This document shows positions 45,138 through 54,235 of a stretch of DNA of 64,000 nucleotides, in pieces. Numbering within the stretch: the stretch's first letter is position 1; each line of letters begins with the position of its first letter. The DNA is taken from contig JAVXHR010000002.1 of assembly GCA_036656795.1 (NCBI GenBank), positions 107,551 through 171,550 on the forward strand, in the 5' to 3' direction. Source of the stretch: CAUPWF01 sp036656795. GTDB lineage: Bacteria > Bacillota > Clostridia > Lachnospirales > Lachnospiraceae. A program made the translations under genes and the position numbers. The notes under the pieces were generated by a model. The model worked only from the letters and a program-made list of their open reading frames with translations, made no database searches and was not told the origin of the DNA.

Positions 45138-45489
45138 ACACTAAGCAAGACGATAAGCCGGGTTATGTCGTTGGACAATCATCTATCTAGACCTACTGTT
45201 GCCAGTAGGTTCTAGCAACCTACCTAAAACGTGGCGGGCAACCACATTGTTTTTGTTCGGTTTTGCTTCGAATGGGGTTTACATATGCCCTTGTTGTTAC
45301 CAACAAGGCGGTAGTCTCTTACACTGCCTTTCCAACCTTACCAGCCACACTGGCGGTATATTTCTGTTGCACTAGCCTTGGAGTCGCCTCCACCGGACGT
45401 TATCCGGCATCCCGCCCTATGAAGCCCGGACTTTCCTCACCTGCAACCTTTCGGTTCCTGCAGCTGCGATTGTCTGTCTTACTTAGTGT
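45138..45489 (-). ncRNA. rnpB: RNase P RNA
   Basis: Catalytic RNA that matures tRNA 5' ends. On the minus strand it contains GAGGAAAGTCCGGGC near the 5' end, AGTGCAACAGAAATA and GGTAAGGTTGGAAAGGC in the middle, and ACATAACCCGGCTTA at the 3' end, all universal RNase P landmarks. The P1 helix is visible: 14 bases at 45476-45489 pair with 45138-45151 with one G-U. A 243-bp ORF on the other strand is a shadow. It is about 352 nt and type A-like. Confidence 0.96.
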
Positions 45490-45498
45490 TACTTTGCG

Positions 45499-45527
45499 AT
45501 TTTAACATATCTAACTAAGATTGTAAA
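45499..45527 (-). promoter_or_regulatory. Promoter of rnpB
   Basis: Minus strand TTTACA (45522-45527), 17-bp spacer, extended TGT-TAAAAT (45499-45504). It overlaps the end of rnhA. Confidence 0.8.
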
Positions 45528-46009
45528 GTAACGTCTTCTATTAACTCTGTTCCGTCTGCAGCCATAGTAGCTAATGTATCACAACGTTCATTCTGCACAT
45601 GTCCATCATGTCCTTTTACCCATATAAAAGTAACCTCATGTTGTGTTTTTACTTGCAATAATTTTTTCCACAGATCCATGTTCTTTACTGGTTCATTCTT
45701 CCCACGTTTCCAACCTTTTGCAATCCAATTATCAATCCACTTCTGATTAAACGCATCTACTACATACTTAGAATCAGAATAGACGTCTACCTTGCAGGGA
45801 CAATTCAATGCTTGTAGCCCTGCAATTACCGCCATTAATTCCATACGATTATTGGTAGTCTTTCTATACCCTTGTGATAATTCTTTTGTATGCAACTTTT
45901 CTTTTGCATCTACATATTCAATGACCGTCCCGTATCCACCTGGTCCATCTGGATTTCCTCTTGCAGCACCATCGGTATATATACTTACATGCATCTTCTT
46001 ACACTCCAT
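45515..46009 (-). CDS. rnhA: Ribonuclease HI
   Basis: Cleaves RNA of RNA-DNA hybrids (164 aa). The catalytic acidic residues are in SIYTDGAARGNPDGPGG (Asp), RMELMAVIAGL (Glu), DVYSDSKYV (Asp), and the last Asp in NERCDTLA. The start could be 46009 or the Met six codons later. It follows moaB directly (0-bp gap). Confidence 0.94.
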   Translation of the reverse strand: MECKKMHVSIYTDGAARGNPDGPGGYGTVIEYVDAKEKLHTKELSQGYRKTTNNRMELMAVIAGLQALNCPCKVDVYSDSKYVVDAFNQKWIDNWIAKGWKRGKNEPVKNMDLWKKLLQVKTQHEVTFIWVKGHDGHVQNERCDTLATMAADGTELIEDVTLQS

Positions 46010-46498
46010 CTATCTTCCATCTGCCTCTTCCATCTCTCCATGTAATACCTCTACAGTATGTACCAATTCCGGTAGGATATATTCCAAACATTCTTTAACT
46101 AGTTTAGGACTTCCCGGAAGGTTTACTATCAGAGTCCTCTTTCGAATACCTGCCACTGCTCGAGTCAACATGGTTCTCTTTGTATGACGCATACTATATG
46201 CACGCATTGCTTCCGGAATCCCAGGAATTAACCGTTCTACCACTTTAAGCGTTGCCTCCGGTGTACAATCTGTAGCAATACAGCCAACTCCACCGGTGGT
46301 AAGAATAAGATCCACCATCTTCCCATCGGATAATCGTTCCATTACTGTTGATAATACTTCCATATCCTTAGGAAGTGCTTTCATGAATTTTGTTTCAAAA
46401 CCAACTTGACTGGTCATACGCTTAATAACTGGACCACTTGCATCTTCTCTCAATCCTTTATAGCACTCCGTACTTGCTGTTATAATTGCAATTCTCAT
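46010..46498 (-). CDS. MoaB/Mog-family molybdopterin protein
   Basis: 162-aa protein of the MoCF family. LTTGGVGCIATDCTPEAT (about 74-91) is the variant of the GGTG-x-D-x-TPEAT motif, and NLPGSPKLV near 138 is a second family mark. Such proteins help make molybdenum or tungsten cofactor. No other moa or mod gene is in the window, so this may be an orphan member; the variant glycine motif makes the activity less certain. It lies behind a -10 and leads into rnhA. Confidence 0.85.
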   Translation of the reverse strand: MRIAIITASTECYKGLREDASGPVIKRMTSQVGFETKFMKALPKDMEVLSTVMERLSDGKMVDLILTTGGVGCIATDCTPEATLKVVERLIPGIPEAMRAYSMRHTKRTMLTRAVAGIRKRTLIVNLPGSPKLVKECLEYILPELVHTVEVLHGEMEEADGR

Positions 46499-46557
46499 CT
46501 TTAGTCCTCCTCATGATCCTTGAATTCTTATCTGATTTATTCATAATTTGACAATTA

Positions 46558-46566
46558 ATTATAGCA
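46558..46566 (-). promoter_or_regulatory. Extended -10 promoter of the moaB-like gene
   Basis: Minus strand TGC-TATAAT (46558-46566), about 60 bp before the start codon. No convincing -35. The rest of 46499-46747 (249 bp) is A/T-rich with long T tracts and holds no gene I can support. Confidence 0.55.
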
Positions 46567-46728
46567 TAATTTCCAAATATTGCGTTGTTTTTTTATTTTC
46601 TTTTTTTGTTTTTGGGGTTTTATTTTTTTTATGCTTTGCGTTCTTTCATTGCCTAATCTTTCTTATTATATCTGTTTATACGCAATCTTGCAATACATGA
46701 AACTAGCATTCTGTGGTACTTTATAGAG

Positions 46729-46752
46729 TCTAAAGTTTATAGAAACTTTAGA
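46729..46752. terminator. Hairpin at the 3' end of spoIVA
   Basis: TCTAAAGTTT pairs with AAACTTTAGA (10 bp, 4-nt loop), overlapping the spoIVA stop codon. No T-run follows on the minus strand, so termination efficiency is uncertain. Confidence 0.5.
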
Positions 46753-48220
46753 TAATAATACAGACCATACCACCCTTACTGTCATTTACAATTTTTTGCA
46801 TGGTATCTTGTAATTTTCCCTGACTTTCATCATTAATCATTAGTATTTTATTATGAATCCCATCCATAACAAGTTCTTCAATTGTTCTTCCAAAGATATT
46901 TGTATTCCAGATCCCACCTTCTTGTTCTTCACTTTCTTTGATATAGCGAACTAAGTCTTCTGCTTGTTTTTCATCTCCAACAATTGGTGCAATCTCCGTT
47001 TCAATATTGGCACGTATCATATGTATCGATGGTGCATCTGTGTGAATTTTTACACCGTATTTATTTCCTTGCTTGATAATCAATGGTTCTTCAATGTGAA
47101 TTTCTTCTTTACATGGACTGACAACACCATATCCTTTGATTTTAACTGCATCTAATGCGCCTTTTACACTTTCATATTCCATCTTTAGTAGAGACATTTC
47201 TTTCATACTTTCAATAAGTGCATACTCATTATCTATATTGGTCCCGGTTAATTCACTCAGCATCTCATAATAGTAATGATCCGGAATACGAATTCCTATT
47301 TTTACGCAGCCAGTATCTAATTCTACTTTTGTTACTTTTACCTCTTCTATGTATGGACTCTCCGGGTTCTCTTCTAAGTTTGATACATCTTTAATTTCAC
47401 TCATATTCCATACTATTTCTCGAATATATTCTAATATTTCCTTCTTGATTTTATGGGCACTTGGTAACATTTCCACCCATTTTGGAATATAAAATTCAAT
47501 CTCTGAAATTGGAAATTCCAATAATACGGTTTCCATAACACGATAGATATCCTCTTCATTTAACTTTTCGCAGTTTACTGCCATTGCACTAACTCCATAG
47601 GTCTCTTTTAGCTGTTCCACAATTCCTTTTGGAATCTCACCATATGGAGATTTACTATTGACTAAGACAACAAATGGCTTCCCGATAGCCTGCAATTCAC
47701 GTATGGTTTGTTCCTCTGCTGGAAGATAACTTTCTCTGCTTAATTCTCCAATACTTCCATCTGTTGTAACAACAATTCCTATGGTTGCATGATCGTGTAT
47801 TACTTTCTTTGTTCCGATACTAGCTGCTTTTGTAAATGGAATCTCATAATCGAACCATGGAGTTTTTACTTGACGTTCTTCTTCATTTTCTGTATGTCCT
47901 GCTGCCCCATCTACCATATATCCCACACAATCAATAAGCCTTACATCTACTGAGACATCATTCTGCAATTTTATCTTTGCTGCTTCTTTGGGAATGAATT
48001 TGGGTTCTGTTGTCATAATTGTCTTTCCGCCTGCAGATTGTGGCAATTCATCCCTTGTCCTTGCTCTTGCATGCTCTTCTTCCATATTTGGAAGTACCAG
48101 TAACTCCATAAAGCGTTTAATAAATGTAGATTTTCCGGTTCTCACCGGTCCTACAACACCGATGTATATCTCACCATTTGTTCTTGTTTTTATATCATAG
48201 TATACCTGAAATCCATGCAT
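46748..48220 (-). CDS. spoIVA: Stage IV sporulation protein A (spore coat ATPase)
   Basis: Morphogenetic ATPase that builds the basement layer of the spore coat on the forespore surface (490 aa, full length). The Walker A GPVRTGKST is at 24-32, and the N-terminus (HARARTRDELPQSAGGKTIMTTEPKF) is highly conserved in the family. The C-terminal segment VCIII is the usual membrane-associating end. Ribosome site AAGGGGG precedes the ATG. Confidence 0.97.
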   Translation of the reverse strand: MHGFQVYYDIKTRTNGEIYIGVVGPVRTGKSTFIKRFMELLVLPNMEEEHARARTRDELPQSAGGKTIMTTEPKFIPKEAAKIKLQNDVSVDVRLIDCVGYMVDGAAGHTENEEERQVKTPWFDYEIPFTKAASIGTKKVIHDHATIGIVVTTDGSIGELSRESYLPAEEQTIRELQAIGKPFVVLVNSKSPYGEIPKGIVEQLKETYGVSAMAVNCEKLNEEDIYRVMETVLLEFPISEIEFYIPKWVEMLPSAHKIKKEILEYIREIVWNMSEIKDVSNLEENPESPYIEEVKVTKVELDTGCVKIGIRIPDHYYYEMLSELTGTNIDNEYALIESMKEMSLLKMEYESVKGALDAVKIKGYGVVSPCKEEIHIEEPLIIKQGNKYGVKIHTDAPSIHMIRANIETEIAPIVGDEKQAEDLVRYIKESEEQEGGIWNTNIFGRTIEELVMDGIHNKILMINDESQGKLQDTMQKIVNDSKGGMVCIII

Positions 48221-48248
48221 CTTATTACCCCCTTGCTATGCTGATAAC

Positions 48249-48256
48249 AATGTATG
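48249..48256 (-). promoter_or_regulatory. Possible sigma-E -10 element of spoIVA
   Basis: CATACATT on the minus strand matches the sigma-E -10 pattern. A convincing -35 at the right spacing was not found, so this is tentative. Confidence 0.3.
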
Positions 48257-48285
48257 CATATACAAACCTATTTAGAATATATTTC

Positions 48286-48315
48286 TTGAACAACTTCCAT
48301 GTCATAGGGTATACT
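48286..48315 (+). promoter_or_regulatory. Promoter of the CDF transporter gene
   Basis: TTGAAC (48286-48291), 18-bp spacer, TATACT (48310-48315), 31 bp before the start codon. It is divergent from the spoIVA leader. Confidence 0.7.
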
Positions 48316-48345
48316 TAAGATATTATAAATTAGGAGGCAAAATTC

Positions 48346-49275
48346 ATGCATGCAAGTCGAACCCAACAACAATTGGAAAAAACCGCACTTAATACATCCT
48401 TGTATGGCAGTGCTATTTTTGTAATTCTCGAATTGGCTATGGCTATCTATACAAGTTCACAAGCCGTACTTCTAGATTCCATCTACGATGGGGTGGAACT
48501 AATTATGATTGTTATCTCTCTTGGAATTATTCCGCTAATGTATAAGTCTTCTAATGAAAAACATCCATTTGGATATCTTCAAATTGAATCTTTCTTTGTA
48601 GTGTTAAAGGGTTTTACGATGGTAGCTGTTACTGTAGGTCTAATTATGAACAATGTTGACATTGTCTTACATGGTGGACGAACGATTGAATTTTCTATTA
48701 TTGCATATTTTGAACTTTTTGCCTGCCTGCTCAGTATCATCGTGATTGCAACATTGCGTCGATTTAATCAAGCTATGAATTCTCCCATTGTAGCCATGGA
48801 GATTCAAGAATGGCGTATTGATGCAGTTGCTTCCCTTGGAATGTCCATTGCTTTCTTTGCACCTCTGTGCATCAAAGCTCCTTGGTTTGCACCATTTATC
48901 CCTTATCTTGATCAAGTGATTGCCATTGTGTTATCGCTGTGCATGCTCTCAACACCTATTCATTCCATTATGACAGGACTCAGAGACTTATTCCTGTTGG
49001 CACCAGAAGAAGAGACCGTAGCGCAAATTAAAGAGATTGTCACACCAATTCTAGATGCCTATGGCTATCATCAACTACATTTTGATATTGTAAAAACGGG
49101 GCGAAAATTATGGATCAGTGTCTATATTACATTCGATTGTGACGAAGTTTCTATCTCACGATTTCGCATTGTACAAAACTTTGTAATACAGGCACTGAAA
49201 AAAGAATATCAAGACTTTTATTTTGAATTATTACCTAATGTAGAATTCACAGGTGATAGTGAAGTAACCGGATAA
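48346..49275 (+). CDS. Cation diffusion facilitator-like transporter
   Basis: 309-aa CDF protein. LDSIYDGVE supplies paired acidic ligands (Asp44, Asp48) in helix 2, and EWRIDAVAS (Asp159 with Glu155) in helix 5; six membrane helices are visible. A C-terminal cytoplasmic domain (about 225-305) follows. It probably exports a divalent metal; the ligand pattern does not fix which one. It is convergent with the symporter gene across a 15-bp gap. Confidence 0.85.
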   Translation: MHASRTQQQLEKTALNTSLYGSAIFVILELAMAIYTSSQAVLLDSIYDGVELIMIVISLGIIPLMYKSSNEKHPFGYLQIESFFVVLKGFTMVAVTVGLIMNNVDIVLHGGRTIEFSIIAYFELFACLLSIIVIATLRRFNQAMNSPIVAMEIQEWRIDAVASLGMSIAFFAPLCIKAPWFAPFIPYLDQVIAIVLSLCMLSTPIHSIMTGLRDLFLLAPEEETVAQIKEIVTPILDAYGYHQLHFDIVKTGRKLWISVYITFDCDEVSISRFRIVQNFVIQALKKEYQDFYFELLPNVEFTGDSEVTG

Positions 49276-49290
49276 CTAAATCCGATTTTG

Positions 49291-50817
49291 TTATACTTCT
49301 AATGATCTTTTTTTAGTAATTACTACTTCCTCGTTATAACAGCTGAACACTTCTTCTATATGTTTTTTATTCAGTTTTGGTGTTACAACACTTACAAGTG
49401 GTACAATCACCAACCCAGTCACCATTGCTATTGCACCTGCATTAATTGGCGAGCTGATATAATGGAAAAACATATTGAAAACGGTAATTCCTACACCTGC
49501 TGCAAAGCTTGCCCATACCGCTGCTCTTGTTACACCTTTCCAGTACAATCCATATAGAAATGGAGCTAGAAATGCCCCTGCTAATGCCCCCCATGAGATT
49601 CCCATAAGTTGTGCAATAAATGTAGGTGGATCCAGTGCAATTATAACAGAAATCGCTATAAAGAATATAATGAGTACCTGCATCATAATGATTTGTTTCT
49701 TTTCGCTCATTTTCTTTATAATGTTTCCTTTGAGAAAATCTAAAGTCAATGTAGAACTTGACGTTAATACTAACGAAGATAAGGTAGACATAGACGCTGA
49801 TAACACCAATATTACAACCACTCCGATTAGGATATCCGGCAAACTTGACAGCATGTGAGGTATAATACTATCATATACAACTGTTCCCGATGCATCTCGA
49901 ATTGCACTACCATCAAACAATCTTCCAAATCCACCTAAGAAATAACTTCCTCCTGCTACTACGATTGCGAATAACGTAGAGATAACGGTTCCTGTATTAA
50001 TTGATTTTTCATCTCGTATTGCATAAAATTTATGTACCATCTGTGGTAGCCCCCATGTACCAAAAGAAGTTAGAATCACTACTCCAAGCAGATTCCATGG
50101 ATCCGGTCCAAAAAATGAAGTAAACGCTCCCGGTTGCCCTGCTGTAACTGCAATATCACTCTCAATCTGTGACATCTGTCGAATTGCTTCCATAAATCCA
50201 CCTTGACCACTAAGTACCGCTGCAATCACTGCCACAATCCCAACCAACATGATAATACCTTGAATAAAATCATTAACTGCAGTTGCCATATATCCACCTA
50301 CAATTACATAGATTCCTGTAAAAATCGCCATAACAATTACACAGACTACATAAGGAATATGAAAAGCCATACCAAAAAGTCTTGATAATCCATTGTAGAT
50401 AGATGCAGTATATGGAATTAAGAAGATAAAGACAATCATAGAAGCCGCAATCTTAAGCCACTTACTTCCATAGCGCTCTCCAAAGAAGTCCGGCATTGTC
50501 TTGGAATGTAGATGTTGACTCATAACTCTTGTTCTTCTCCCTAGCACAACCCATGCCAATAAACTTCCAATCAATGCATTACCAATACCAATCCATGTAG
50601 ATGCTATTCCGTATTTCCAACCAAATTGCCCTGCATATCCTACAAATACTACTGCGGAAAAATAAGAAGTTCCATAAGCAAATGCAGTAAGCCACGGACC
50701 TACCGTACGACCTCCCAATACAAAATCATCTACACTTTTCGTATGTTTTCTTGCATAAAATCCAACACCTACCATGACTGTAAAAAAAATAATAAGTAGT
50801 ATGAATTTAATTCCCAT
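49291..50817 (-). CDS. Sodium:solute symporter (SSS family)
   Basis: 508-aa membrane symporter with about 13 helices. The N-terminal SVDDFVLGGRTVGPWLTAFAYGTSYFSA stretch and GYMATAVNDFIQGIIM are SSS signatures. A PutP/PanF-like substrate such as proline, pantothenate or another small solute is expected; the specificity cannot be set from sequence. It is a single gene behind a strong promoter and a leader with direct repeats. Confidence 0.88.
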   Translation of the reverse strand: MGIKFILLIIFFTVMVGVGFYARKHTKSVDDFVLGGRTVGPWLTAFAYGTSYFSAVVFVGYAGQFGWKYGIASTWIGIGNALIGSLLAWVVLGRRTRVMSQHLHSKTMPDFFGERYGSKWLKIAASMIVFIFLIPYTASIYNGLSRLFGMAFHIPYVVCVIVMAIFTGIYVIVGGYMATAVNDFIQGIIMLVGIVAVIAAVLSGQGGFMEAIRQMSQIESDIAVTAGQPGAFTSFFGPDPWNLLGVVILTSFGTWGLPQMVHKFYAIRDEKSINTGTVISTLFAIVVAGGSYFLGGFGRLFDGSAIRDASGTVVYDSIIPHMLSSLPDILIGVVVILVLSASMSTLSSLVLTSSSTLTLDFLKGNIIKKMSEKKQIIMMQVLIIFFIAISVIIALDPPTFIAQLMGISWGALAGAFLAPFLYGLYWKGVTRAAVWASFAAGVGITVFNMFFHYISSPINAGAIAMVTGLVIVPLVSVVTPKLNKKHIEEVFSCYNEEVVITKKRSLEV

Positions 50818-50849
50818 AATGTTTCCTCTTCTTTCTGTTATTTCTTCCT

Positions 50850-50875
50850 CGCTTTAAACCGTTGCGCTTTAAAGC
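50850..50875. repeat. Direct CGCTTTAAA repeats in the symporter leader
   Basis: CGCTTTAAA occurs at 50850 and 50865, a 15-bp period; the second copy extends to a GCTTTAAAGC palindrome. It lies between the promoter and the start codon. A repressor site is plausible but unproven. Confidence 0.5.
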
Positions 50876-50893
50876 ATTGAAGTTATGAATGTC

Positions 50894-50923
50894 ATTCTAA
50901 CATAGATTACACACTTCTGTCAA
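50894..50923 (-). promoter_or_regulatory. Promoter of the sodium:solute symporter
   Basis: Minus strand TTGACA (50918-50923), 18-bp spacer, TAGAAT (50894-50899), extended by TGT. Confidence 0.82.
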
Positions 50924-50927
50924 CTGT

Positions 50928-50979
50928 AAAAAACTTCTTGATTGGTAGGTATTCTCCTACTGCAACAAGAAGTTTTTTT
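50928..50979. terminator. Terminator after the argH-to-mgsA operon
   Basis: AAAAAACTTCTTG pairs with CAAGAAGTTTTTT, and an inner GTAGG/CCTAC helix caps the stem. It starts about 30 bp after the mgsA stop. A T-run is present on both strands, so it works in both directions. Confidence 0.85.
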
Positions 50980-51009
50980 CATATTATATGAACTATCCCT
51001 TTTTATTAA

Positions 51010-51495
51010 TTATTTCATCCTTTTTACCCTATCTTGAATGGTCTTATTAAAATTCTCAACTCTTCTTTTATATGAGGTACTCATATAGGGCGAGTGAAGC
51101 ATAAAATCTGCTGTTGCAAGATTATTTGCAATAGGAATATCATATACTACCGCAATACGTAATAATGCCTTTACATCTGGATCATGTGGCTGTGCTTCTA
51201 ATGGATCCCACAAGAACACCATAAAATCAATCTGTCCTTCCACAATCTTTGCACCAATCTGTTGGTCACCACCGAGTGGTCCACTGTTATATCCTTTTAC
51301 CGGAAGATCTGTTTTTTCAGAAATAAGTCTGGCAGTAGTACCTGTTCCGCACAGAAAATGGCCTTTTAAGATTTCCCTATTCTGATCACACCATTCCACC
51401 AATTCTTTTTTCTTTCCATCATGTGCAACTAACGCAATATGTTTGGTCTTTCCAATTTCAAAATCAATATAATTATCCTGTAACATAAGACACAC
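51010..51495 (-). CDS. mgsA: Methylglyoxal synthase
   Basis: Converts dihydroxyacetone phosphate to methylglyoxal, a bypass relieving phosphate limitation (161 aa). LVAHDGKKKELVEW is at the start of the fold, and GPLGGDQQIGAKI (about 91-103) holds the catalytic aspartate. The start may be Met1 or Met4. It is the last gene of the argH operon. Confidence 0.94.
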   Translation of the reverse strand: MCLMLQDNYIDFEIGKTKHIALVAHDGKKKELVEWCDQNREILKGHFLCGTGTTARLISEKTDLPVKGYNSGPLGGDQQIGAKIVEGQIDFMVFLWDPLEAQPHDPDVKALLRIAVVYDIPIANNLATADFMLHSPYMSTSYKRRVENFNKTIQDRVKRMK

Positions 51496-51521
51496 ACCCT
51501 TTCTTGTGATTCTCTCACTAT

Positions 51522-52190
51522 TTATGATTGTTTGGCTACGACTTCTCCTTGATTTTTATAGATACTATGGGCTGGAATATAACCGCGTACCATGGATAAT
51601 GGATAGATATTAGTATGACAGCCAACCACGCTCCCTGGATTGAGTACAGTTCCACACCCTACTTCCACTTCATCTCCTAGCATGGCTCCAAATTTCTTCA
51701 ATCCTGTTTCTATAACACCTGTAGCAGTTCGAATAGTTGCTAATTGTTTATCAGATTTTACATTGGAAGTGATAGAACCCGCACCCATATGAGATTTAAA
51801 TCCCAATATGGAATCTCCCACATAATTGTAATGAGGAACTTGTACTTTATTGAATAAGATTACATTTTTTAATTCTGTGGAATTTCCTACCACTGCCTCT
51901 TCTCCTACAATCGCATTCCCACGAATAAATGCACAATGTCTTACTTCAGCACCTTTTCCTATAATTACCGGACCATGAATATAAGCCGTTGGTGCAACGA
52001 TTGCTGTTTTTGCAATCCAGATATCTTCCCCACGCTTTTCATACTCTGAAGTATCAAGTGTTTCTCCCAACGCAAGAATAAAATCATGTATCTTAGGAAG
52101 TACTTCCCAAGGATAAGTGATTCCTTTAAATATATCTTTTGCTATAGTTTCTTCTAATGTATATAATTCTTTAATTGTTAACTCCTTCAT
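51522..52190 (-). CDS. Left-handed beta-helix (hexapeptide) protein, GlmU-like
   Basis: 222-aa protein dominated by hexapeptide repeats (IVAPTAYIHGPVIIGKGAEVRHCAFIRGNAIVGEEAVVG, split here for illustration only by position, about 62-105), with isoleucine and valine every six residues. It lacks the nucleotidyltransferase domain of full GlmU. The family is an acyl or nucleotidyl transferase scaffold. The natural substrate is unknown. It lies 49 bp downstream of topB. Confidence 0.8.
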   Translation of the reverse strand: MKELTIKELYTLEETIAKDIFKGITYPWEVLPKIHDFILALGETLDTSEYEKRGEDIWIAKTAIVAPTAYIHGPVIIGKGAEVRHCAFIRGNAIVGEEAVVGNSTELKNVILFNKVQVPHYNYVGDSILGFKSHMGAGSITSNVKSDKQLATIRTATGVIETGLKKFGAMLGDEVEVGCGTVLNPGSVVGCHTNIYPLSMVRGYIPAHSIYKNQGEVVAKQS

Positions 52191-52239
52191 ATTTTCTCCT
52201 TTTCTTTTCTGACGTAAGCTTTTACTCTTTATTCTATAT

Positions 52240-54201
52240 TTATTTTTTATAATATAAGGCTGCTTGATTATAACAAATTCTTAATTGATTTTGATTATTA
52301 AGTCCTAATACTCCGCTGGTTCTACTTGCAATAAATGTTTCTAATTTCCTCATGTATTCTTCCGGCGTAATCTCTCCATCTGCCACATAATTTAATCCTT
52401 TTTCCCAACTTGCGGTCAATTCCGGATTAAGCAATGATTTAATAGAATTTCCTACCACATCATATATCATCTCACCTAACAAGGTTGGCATCATGATCTG
52501 CGTCTTTTTATTCAATGCAAGATACTTAATATGGACTAATTTTTTTAAAATCTCTGCTCTGGTAGCACTGGTTCCGATACCACTTCCTTTCATCTGCGCA
52601 CGTAATTCTTCATCTTCTATTAATTGACCTGCATTCTCCATTGCCAAGATAATCGAGCCTGAATTGTAACGTTTCGGTGGTGATGTTTCTCCTTCTTTAA
52701 TTTGAAATTCTTTAATTGGAAGTATTACTCCTTTTTTTAATTCTTTGATTACTTTAAAAAATTCAACATCAAGTGCATTAGATTGTTCTTGTCCAACCAC
52801 TTTCAGATAACCTTCCTCAGCCAACACTTTAAAAGTTGCAAAAAAAGATTCCCCTCTTGTTTGCATCGTTAAATTCACTTTTTGATAAATCGCTGCCGGA
52901 TAGAAGATACTTAAGAATCGTAGCACAATTGCATCATACACATGATGAGCTGTTGTTGCAACTGAATTAAGCGCTTGTAATCCCTGTCCGGTTGGAATAA
53001 TTGCATAATGGTCTGTAATCTGTTTATCATTTACATACCGCGTCTTTTCTAATCCTTTGTGACTTCCCATCTTTGCAATCTCTCCCAGATATGGCGCTGC
53101 AAGAGGATATTTGGATAATCCATTTAGATTCTTATGAATTTCTTTTGCTACTGCTGTGGATAACACTCTTGCATCTGTTCTTGGATAAGTCACTAACTTT
53201 TTCTCATATAATTCTTGTACTATACGAAGCGTCTCATCAGGACTTATTTTATATCGTTTTGAACACTCATTTTGTAATTCTGCAAGATTGTATAATAATG
53301 GTGGGTTTTTCTTTTCTTTTTTCTTTTCCATTCCGGTGATTTCACAACATAACGGTTGCTTCTCACTTACATATCCCAAAAGCTCTTCTGCTTTTTTTCT
53401 TTCTTTAAATCCATTTTCTTTATACAATTCTAATGATTCAAAGTACTTAGAGCCTTGTACTGCTCTCCACTCGCCCTCGAAGGTCTGCCCTTTCACATCT
53501 ACTGTACTTAAGACACGATAGAATGGTATCTTTGTAAATTCTCGTATCTCACGCTCTCTACGGACAACCATACCAAGTACACATGTCATTACCCGTCCTA
53601 CCGATAACACCGTATATTTGGTATGTAGATAATTCGAGATACTATTGCCATATTTTAAGGTAAGTAATCTTGAGAAATTAATTCCCATTAGATAATCTTC
53701 AATTGCTCGTAAGTATGCAGCCGCAGAAAGGTTATCATACTCTTTTAAGTCTTTTGCTTCTTTTATACCTCGTAATATCTCATCTTCTGTCTGCGAATCA
53801 ATCCAAACACGTCTCCGTTTTTTCCCAGACACATGTGCCTGCTGCTCTACCAAACGATAGATATATTCTCCCTCACGCCCAGAATCAGTACAGACATAGA
53901 TTGTTTCTACATCTTCCCTAGTTAATAGCCCTGCTACAATCCGAAATTGCTTTGCTACCGCCGGAATCACCTCATACTTGAATTCTTTTGGCATAAATGG
54001 TAGCGTATTTAGACTCCAGCGTTTAAATTTTTCATCATAAACTTCCGGATAACTCATAGTAACAAGATGTCCAACGCACCATGTCACAATTGCATCTTCG
54101 GTTTCCAGATATCCATCTTTACGTTTTGTATTTAATTTTAGTGCCTTTGCAAATTCTTGTGCAACACTTGGCTTTTCTGCTATATATAATGATTTTCCCA
54201 T
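52240..54201 (-). CDS. topB: DNA topoisomerase III
   Basis: Type IA topoisomerase that decatenates and removes DNA junctions (653 aa). The Toprim start is IAEKPSVAQEFA; the DSGREGE metal motif is at about 106-112; the active-site tyrosine is Tyr339 in TYPRTDARVL. The C-terminus ends without zinc fingers. It follows ppk1 by 34 bp. Confidence 0.95.
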   Translation of the reverse strand: MGKSLYIAEKPSVAQEFAKALKLNTKRKDGYLETEDAIVTWCVGHLVTMSYPEVYDEKFKRWSLNTLPFMPKEFKYEVIPAVAKQFRIVAGLLTREDVETIYVCTDSGREGEYIYRLVEQQAHVSGKKRRRVWIDSQTEDEILRGIKEAKDLKEYDNLSAAAYLRAIEDYLMGINFSRLLTLKYGNSISNYLHTKYTVLSVGRVMTCVLGMVVRREREIREFTKIPFYRVLSTVDVKGQTFEGEWRAVQGSKYFESLELYKENGFKERKKAEELLGYVSEKQPLCCEITGMEKKKEKKNPPLLYNLAELQNECSKRYKISPDETLRIVQELYEKKLVTYPRTDARVLSTAVAKEIHKNLNGLSKYPLAAPYLGEIAKMGSHKGLEKTRYVNDKQITDHYAIIPTGQGLQALNSVATTAHHVYDAIVLRFLSIFYPAAIYQKVNLTMQTRGESFFATFKVLAEEGYLKVVGQEQSNALDVEFFKVIKELKKGVILPIKEFQIKEGETSPPKRYNSGSIILAMENAGQLIEDEELRAQMKGSGIGTSATRAEILKKLVHIKYLALNKKTQIMMPTLLGEMIYDVVGNSIKSLLNPELTASWEKGLNYVADGEITPEEYMRKLETFIASRTSGVLGLNNQNQLRICYNQAALYYKK

Positions 54202-54235
54202 GTATCTTCCTTCATAAACTTATTTTTTCACATTC

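Noticed and set aside
45263..45505. 80-aa ORF on the plus strand.
   Set aside because: It lies antisense to RNase P RNA, whose conserved blocks and P1 helix are clear.
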